In this document: positions 57,501 through 64,000 of the stretch, one piece after another
Position numbering within the stretch: position 1 is the stretch's first letter
Layout: every line of letters starts with the position of its first letter
Assembly: GCF_036417845.1 (NCBI RefSeq)
Contig: NC_090012.1
Location: 1,178,001-1,242,000 of the forward strand
From: Apteryx mantelli
Lineage: Eukaryota > Chordata > Aves > Apterygiformes > Apterygidae
Reading direction: 5' to 3'
Length of the DNA stretch: 64,000 nucleotides
Notes under the pieces: generated by a model
Database searches by the model: none
Seen by the model: only the letters and a program-made list of their open reading frames with translations
Told to the model about the DNA's origin: nothing
Translations under genes and position numbers: made by a program

Positions 57501-58455
57501 AAAATCCATAGAAACTGGAAGCCTGTTATCAGACTATTTAACCAGTCTCTAAGGACACAAGCATGATATGCCTTTTGTGATCCAGAAATTCTTAGGACTT
57601 TAGCAATAAACACCCTTGATTTTGCAAATCTGGTAGTCTGTAATTTCTTTTGAGGTAAATACACTCACAAAGTAATTTCCCAAATCAAAAAACCTATTTT
57701 CTTCCCACTCCACATTCAGAGAAGGCACATCACCCCCTGTTTCTGCTCTTGGTTTACACTCATCCTCTGCTGCTCTGTCTCCTTTACATTGCAAGTTCGT
57801 GTTGGCTTGTGTAAGGAACATAATGATTTTATGAACTATATTAAGGAGGTAAAGACCTCATGCAGATGGCTGAATCTGGAGTATTTCAACTAGTATGTTC
57901 TCAGGAAGGTGAGCATATCCTCAGAGATGCAAGAGTATGGTAATATTTTTATGCTGCCTACAAACCTCAGTGCCCCAGTGCTATGCTTGCTAGTCCTGAG
58001 GGGCCGAAGGCACTAAGGAGCTGAACCCCAGGAAGCCTGCAGAAAGCCTGCAAGCACTCACACCTTCCTATTAGTGTTAGGGGAAGAGCCTCAAACCACC
58101 CATAGTAGTGTCAGACAGTGAATTCCCTGAAGACACCTGATGGAGAGGAATGCTGTGAGGTATCCTGGAAGACCTGCGTTAGGATCCCTGGCCTGGATAA
58201 GAGGACCTGGGAGGCAGAAGCACCAAATGGCTCACCTTGTGTTTGGATTTCCTTTTCTTTTTGGCTCTCCTTTTCTCTTTCTCTCTCTCTTTTCTACGTT
58301 TGCGCTTCATCCGTCGATGGGCCTTCTCATCATCTGAATCGCTATGATGCTTTTCCCCTTTCTCCTTCCGACCCCTCTCGTGAGATTCAGAGGCGTCCTG
58401 GGCCTCCTCTCCTCCATCATCCTCCAGCTCCCCTTCTTCCAGTTCTCCATCCTCC
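48526..58455 (-). CDS. ZC3H4: Zinc finger CCCH-type protein 4, lacking its first exon in this window
   Basis: Nuclear RNA-binding protein; with WDR82 it forms the restrictor that stops unproductive and antisense Pol II transcription. Exons on the - strand: 58455-58236, 57289-57179, 56702-56480, 55607-55462, 55294-55198, 55084-54939, 54547-54434, 54064-53953, 53520-53411, 52899-52541, 51733-51345, 51043-50747, 50006-48526. These give 1,267 codons before the stop; human is about 1,300. In order: acidic [13 protein letters not shown], a Lys/Arg-rich block, [22 protein letters not shown]-rich segments, and three CCCH fingers ([58 protein letters not shown]). Then a Pro-rich region, about ten HPDM repeats, DPRL motifs and the end [10 protein letters not shown]. 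Frames are intact. One intron is AT-AC and one is GC-AG. The human first exon (about 55 Pro-rich residues) is not seen and should lie beyond 64 kb. Confidence 0.95.
50007..50746 (-). other. ZC3H4: GC-AG intron of ZC3H4
   Basis: The preceding exon ends GAGGAAG and the intron begins GCAAGT, not GT. It ends CTCCCAG before GTGACACTGG. Joining there gives [14 protein letters not shown], as in the human protein, so the GC donor is the one needed. GCAAGT after AAG is the usual context of functional GC donors. Confidence 0.85.
51529..51668 (-). repeat. ZC3H4: HPDM-coding tandem repeat in ZC3H4
   Basis: A 12-base coding repeat, CATCCGGACATG on the - strand with synonymous changes, giving about ten HPDM units between PGPM and PMGPGMNPG. 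The human protein has a similar run. Synonymous changes show it is not a very recent expansion. Confidence 0.92.
53521..53952 (-). other. ZC3H4: U12-type AT-AC intron between ZC3H4 fingers 2 and 3
   Basis: On the - strand the exon ends TACATGCATG and the intron begins ATATCCTTTT, the U12 AT-AC donor consensus. It ends TTCTCCTTTACGCCTGATAC, holding a branch-site-like TCCTTTAC about ten bases before the terminal AC. The splice gives [19 protein letters not shown], as in human. No GT-AG alternative restores this reading. Confidence 0.88.
55608..56479 (-). other. ZC3H4: AT-rich ZC3H4 intron
   Basis: An 872-base intron between the SHRGRG exon and the RGRGYRGRG exon. It is unique AT-rich sequence with no ORF, RNA gene or repeat that I can recognise. 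The same holds for 57290-58235. Confidence 0.7.
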
Positions 58456-61400
58456 CTATAAAGCAGACAGGCACATTTACATTTCTCTTGTCCAAAAACT
58501 GCTTACTATGCTCACCAGCCAGCCAGGCATTTGGCTCTGCTTCCAAGAGGACACAAATTCTGAGTACCTCAGTTTTGAATATCTGACTGCAAAAACGGAC
58601 TCTATTCATCTGGGCCACTGAATCTATTCAAGCTGTCACTCGGTCTGGAGCCATATAAAGTAGAGAAGCACCTCTGCTTTTCTACCAAAGCTGTCGCTCA
58701 GTCCAGAGTTAAATACAGCAAAGAAGTATCTCTCACAAACAACACACTGAATCCACAAAATTACAGCGTTCAACTCAGGATAAAATTATCATGTATTCAC
58801 TCAAAGAACTGAAATTAGTAACTTAATAAAACAATCATTCCTCCAGAAGACAAGAACTCCAGTAAATTTCTGCTGAAAATCCATTTCCCTGTGTCCCTCT
58901 CAATTACTGCATGAAATACAGCAAATCAAGAAACACTAGTTCTTTTAAGTATTTAAAACAGCACCTGTACTGACAGAAATGTTTTAAATGCTTTCTTTCT
59001 TTTAAAATTACCTGTACTTTTGTTTAAGAGGAAATATGTTGGAGATCGCATTTGAAATGAAGACTCTCTTAAGAAATGGTAATTTGTTTTGCAATATCAC
59101 ACTGATGAGCCAAATCTAGAAACTTGTGCCCAATTTCTTCCATGTTCTCTACTTCATGCTAGCATTCACATATAATTGTGGTTAGCGGAGGTGATAAAGC
59201 AAATTTGCAATTCCCTCAGAGGATTTCCCAGCCACATTCAATTAAATTCAATTAAAAATTACTCAGATACGGGTTAATAAAAACTTTTTACAACCTCATA
59301 GTAGATTAAATTTACACTACAGTAAGAGTTCAGTCATCTCCCTGCATCCTCGCAGGCTTCCTATAGGGCTGTCCCTCTCCATCTCTCCTGACAAGTCCTG
59401 AGTGGATTGCTTGGATTTGCTGTTGCATGATTTGTTCAAAACAAAAGTGGAGACAGAAGAGCAGACGGAAATTCATCTGAGCTGAGAGACCAACACACAT
59501 CCTAAAACCTTAAGATTAGTATTTTTCTCGTGTGCCATAGTAGCACTCTGCACCAAAGCCAAAGTTCCCGGGGCACCTCCCGAGGCCGAGCCCGCCGCTA
59601 GCGCCAGTCCGGGTTGCCTGCAAGGCCGTCGGGGCCGCCGGGCAGAGCTGCTCCTCGGCTGCAAACGCCCGCAGATCACAGACTACACTAGCTTGTTGAC
59701 ACAGCGCGTTTGCTTTTCGCAGGGATCTTTCCTCCCTGTGTCACACAGCAACCAAACTGTGTTTGGTGCCCTGCAGGACACAGAACTTATGCTAAAGAGC
59801 TGTCAGTCCCCAGTGTCTCCTGAGGTCTCCTCCTCCCCTCTCATTTAAGCTAAACTATAATTAAAAATACAAACACACGCTTGTTTATATATGCCACTGC
59901 CTTTCACAAACAACAATTTAGGAAGGCAGAACATACAGGACAACGATCTTTGACACACGTTCCTGTGATTTTTTTGGCTATGGAAAGACATTAAGGCAGA
60001 CTGCCTCGGGCACTGTAAAGTCCCCTCTTGGGCACTACAACGGGTGCAGCAGCGACAGCAGCCCACCGCCCATCCACGGCGAAACCAGCTTCGCTCCGAG
60101 AGGGAGCTTCGGTCCCTGGTAGCTCTCGGGGAGGTCAGGAGCCTGAAAAGGATTTTACGAACAACACGGAGGAGCCTCTCGAGCACGCCTGATGGCCCTA
60201 GAAATAGCTCTATTACATGAATAAGCAGACCTGTTGATAACCTCAGGTTACGTAAAAAAGAAAAAACGGAACGATTACCCCAAATGCACACACATACATA
60301 CGAGAACCTACCAAAGTGAGCTTTGAAAATCACCAGGAAGCACTGTTTCATCATCTCCAGCATCCTGGAGAGCAAACACCTGGCCTTGCACTCCGTTCTG
60401 GACATCCAATCTTATCCTGATTCAAAGTCCTTCGCTTGTTTTGATTTGCAATTGCAACATGTTAATAACAGACTAACTCCAAAATCAAGCTCAGTGAAGT
60501 GTTGCTCATTAACCTCTTAAACATAATTCCTGGGTGTATATAAAGTTTTTTAAAGCAAGTATCAGTAGAAATGACTTCTGGCTAGCCATCAGAGGAACTC
60601 AGCATCCTTCCCGCATTCGTATTCAGTAAGCTAAGAGTACTTGGAAAAAGGTTTGAGCAACTCACGCTCCACACAGAGCTGAGCAGCAGTGAAAAAAAAA
60701 AACCCACACAAAAAGCTCATGAAAAGGAATTTAAATGCCTGCATTATGTCCTTTCAAAGCCTCCCTCCTTTGTCCTTAAGACAAGTATGTCGGCCACTTC
60801 AAAATGAACATATCTCAAACTAGAAATACCACCAGGTTTTTAGACCCCTTTTCCAACAACCTACTAGTCAAGGGTTCACGGCAACCACAGCGAGCCAAAA
60901 CACTGCTGAAGCTTACGCCTGGTCCCTGGACAGGCTCCCAGGATGTGACAAATCAGTCCTGGAGCAGAAAGGTGCATCATGTTGAAGCTCATTTAAAACG
61001 GCAGCCTCAAAGCAAAGGAAATGTTTAAACTTTTTACATCACTCTTCAAAGAAGCAACAACAAAAAAATTATTTGAAAAATGGGTACTCGGGCAGGAGAA
61101 CGATGTAGGAAGAATGCGCTTTAAGAAATAGCCGAAGGGACTGGATTTCCTGGGACCTGATATTCCGTGTGACTTGACACCTGATACAGATAACAGGAAA
61201 ACTCAGTACAGTGCACTGCCTGAAGATACACGAAAAAGTGAAGTTACAGAACTGCAGGGGGGGCGGTCTTCAGCTGGGGTAAATCAGCATAGCTCCGGTA
61301 CGGCCGACGGCGCTGTCTGGATCGCAAGCAGCCGGGGTTGCGGTTTAGGGAGGTTAGCGCAGTTTCACCCTGTGAGGTCCGGGACCAGGTCGAGAAAGCT

Positions 61401-64000
61401 TCTACGGGGGGAAACTGGGGGAAAGAACAAGCGGGGAGGCCAGGCTACCTGTGCTACCGACGCTCTGCTACGCCAAGCTGCTGCTGCTGAGCTAATATCA
61501 TAAAAGCCTACTGTGGCCTGGTAAATTCATTCACAACATATGTCTTGGAATGCACAATATTCTCTTTGGAAAAATGGATATTCCCTTTGGCATTGCTCTG
61601 TTCAAATCAGCATCATTTACTCTCTCCCAGAAGTCCCTGCCAACTGGGTACTGCAAGGTTGCTCTTAACTTCCTATCTTCCCCACTGACTTCAAAGAGGA
61701 ACAAATGTTCTTGTCAATACTGCGCTGTTAACACCTTAATTGCAATTCCCAGTAGTGAGAACTACATATCATTTTTGATAGTATGCACACAAGCTTATAC
61801 CCCACCTTGAGTTACCCTGATCTGATGTAAAGTTTATAGGAAACTCTAACCCTGGAGCTGTGTCATAAGCTATTCTTGGTTCAAAATCATGTTATTAAAC
61901 TCACTGTGGTTACAGAAGTGAACAAGAAGGCTACCGAGAACAAAGTGTAAACATTTGTGGCTGCTATATTGCCTGAAAAACACCAAGAGACGGGATGAAG
62001 CCAAACTATAAAAAGGATTGTTGAGATTTTTAACAGATGAATTCTAGTTATTTAATCAATACACAAGTCATCTAAGGAATAAAAGCGAGAGTCTGAGAAA
62101 TCATTTTTACACAAATCTTTAGATATCAAGCTGTATCTTAGGAGGCGCAATACAATCTCCTGTAGTTTAACTCCAGCCCTGCTGGATCTCAGTAGATTTG
62201 GGCCAGAAATGATTATACGAACCTCAGAGAGCGACTGTAATGCTGAACTCAGTCAGTGCCTGGAAAGGGCTTTGCAAACTTTATGCAGTAGGTACCAGAG
62301 CAGGTATTATTTAACTGCTGAGTTTGGCTTTTGTTTTTAAACACAACGAAACAGAAAATAAGGTAAATTGAAATATGGAAACTGATGACTAAAGGACGTC
62401 TGAAAAAGATGGAACGATTTCTAGCATGTGAGTAAAGCCCAGAAGTAACTACGAAGTGTCGAGGTTTTGCCATTTTCCGAGGACAGCTCACGTTTACAGT
62501 CACTGTGGTTACACAGTAAAGAGGCCGAGGCGGTTAAGAAACTAACGTATTTGCAGAGAAGAACAGCGACTGTGAGAAAATCCTTAACTAAGCCTGGGCT
62601 CATCCCGTACTTTCCTATTGTTCCTGCCCACTTTCTATATTTAGGGTCGTCTCCAGCACAGCACACATCCATGGCTTAGCACAAGAACCAACTTCAGCGA
62701 CAGGGTGACGGCAGTGACATGACACAGCGCCACCAACTACCGCCGCCTGCAGCAGACGTGACGCCACAAGCCGTCATCCATGGTACCCGAAATCACGATC
62801 ACACAGCGCACGCCGGAAAAAAAGACTTTTCCAATCATTATACTGCAGTCTGAAAGCGTGCACGTTTTTCCAAACTACAGGGAAAACGGTAGAGATCAAC
62901 ATGTCTTAATAAATTACAGCATTTCTGCTATTGTTTAAAAGAAGTAATGTCTCTTTATATAGCTAATACTCTATTAAATTTGGAAATAAGCACGCAAAAG
63001 CAACAAACGAGAACTATATGTTCTCAGATGAATTCTGTACTATGGATGTAACTGACAGTTATAACAACATACTCTGCTAATCCTGATAAAGATGCTGTTC
63101 CTTTCTTATTATACCTAAAGCAAACTGGATCAAAAACAACAGGCCCTAAGCTCCCAACCTCAGACGAGCACAAGTGGTTTTATTATTATTAGGAAAAGAA
63201 AGAGCTTTGTATGACCTCAACTGCACTATATACTTGTGTGCTACAGACACATGGACCTAAGAGCAACTTCTATACAATACAGCAGTAAAAAACTGTGCAC
63301 GGTGCTTGTCACCGGGGATCTGAGTTGGGATGGTGACTAATACCCGACTTGCCAGTCTGCCGCAAAAACCCTTCCTGTGTACAACAGCGATCTGCACAAC
63401 AGGTGCAGCTAGCCATGAAATCTTCTGTACGGTGTGATCTATTTTGGTGGAGTGGATCCACAGAGGACAAAACTGAGGGTTAATGTACGCAGGGAAAGGG
63501 CTGCAAGGTAGCTCCCTTAACTTAAAGGAATGCAAAATATGTGGTGCAAATGCTTCTTTTCAGAGCAATGGAGTGGGAAGGCTTTGAAAATAAACTATAA
63601 ACGCAAATGTTCAGGAAGTCACTGGACTGAAAATCTGCAAGATCTAATCTCATGATAATCAAACGTTAACTTCTAATCATACATGATTTTAAGCGAAACA
63701 CTTGACATGAACTGGGTTGTACAACACATGTTCATAACTTCAGGATTAACATCTGCCTCGAGCAGAGAACAAACGAGAGTTTATACAGAAGTTGCTTTTT
63801 TCCATGAACGATCTGATATATTTGCCAGCACACTCCATGGGGGAGAAAAGAAGATCACATGACAAATTAAAATCTAAGACTAGTAAAACCAGGTGAAAGC
63901 TAAAAATTAACAGGAAATCAACTGAATGAGCAGTTCACTTGAGTGGGGAGTGGAGTTTTTTTGTGAGATCACTCCAGTTGAGAGCAACTCTCCATTCATG
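58456..64000 (-). other. ZC3H4: Probable first intron of ZC3H4; no gene recognised
   Basis: The exon at 58455 needs an upstream exon supplying two bases of its first codon, so this is intron at its proximal end. The rest is AT-rich with no long ORF. Small GC-richer islands lie at about 59560-59660 and 61260-61480, but neither contains an exon I can match. I saw no tRNA, snRNA or transposon body, though old diverged repeats cannot be excluded by eye. Confidence 0.55.

Noticed and set aside
59473-59679. Small GC-richer island with a 68-residue - strand ORF as the missing first exon of ZC3H4
   Set aside because: The peptide does not match the Pro-rich N-terminus expected and has no donor in the phase needed by the exon at 58455.

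Overview
This 64 kb window looks like part of a GC-rich bird microchromosome. The evidence is vertebrate split genes with very short introns, very high GC over the first 45 kb, dense minisatellites in almost every intron and spacer, and proteins that align to human chromosome 19q genes but are clearly non-mammalian. I worked by eye only. Exon borders come from splice consensus, preserved phase and comparison with remembered human proteins.

Layout. 1-802: the last exons of an unidentified + strand gene. 1170-2340: a large minisatellite. 2746-17959: LTBP4 (+), 31 coding exons giving about 1,615 residues, with a recent tandem duplication of EGF exons and repeat-filled introns. 18612-20806: KCNK6 (-), a two-pore potassium channel without its extracellular cap. 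22747-25114: YIF1B (+). 26322-27080: a small Ser/Lys-rich gene resembling C19orf33/IMUP (-). 28522-28931: an unrecognised two-exon gene for a 59-residue membrane protein (+). 30390-38053: SPINT2 (-), two Kunitz domains. 39392-41437: PPP1R14A/CPI-17 (+). 42832-43190: a CDC42EP (BORG) family sequence (-) split over three frames. 48526-58455: ZC3H4 (-) with a 3.2 kb 3'UTR; its first exon probably lies beyond 64 kb. 58456-64000: probably ZC3H4 intron 1.

The KCNK6-YIF1B-C19orf33-SPINT2-PPP1R14A block has the gene order and relative orientation I recall for human 19q13.2, with the 59-residue gene lying inside it. LTBP4 on the left and ZC3H4 on the right come from other parts of human 19q, so two synteny joins lie near 18.3 kb and 41.6-45 kb. 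The second coincides with a sharp fall in GC at about 45.1 kb. These genes do not form a pathway. LTBP4 belongs to the elastic matrix and TGF-beta system, KCNK6 and SPINT2 to the cell surface, YIF1B to ER-Golgi traffic, PPP1R14A to smooth-muscle signalling and ZC3H4 to transcription restriction.

The most notable observations are the uncharacterised 59-residue membrane protein gene, the cap-less KCNK6, the duplicated LTBP4 EGF exons, a dispersed CCCAGGCGTCC motif, a U12-type AT-AC intron and a GC-AG intron in ZC3H4, and the disrupted CDC42EP copy. I saw no CRISPR array, tRNA, rRNA or virus-derived element.
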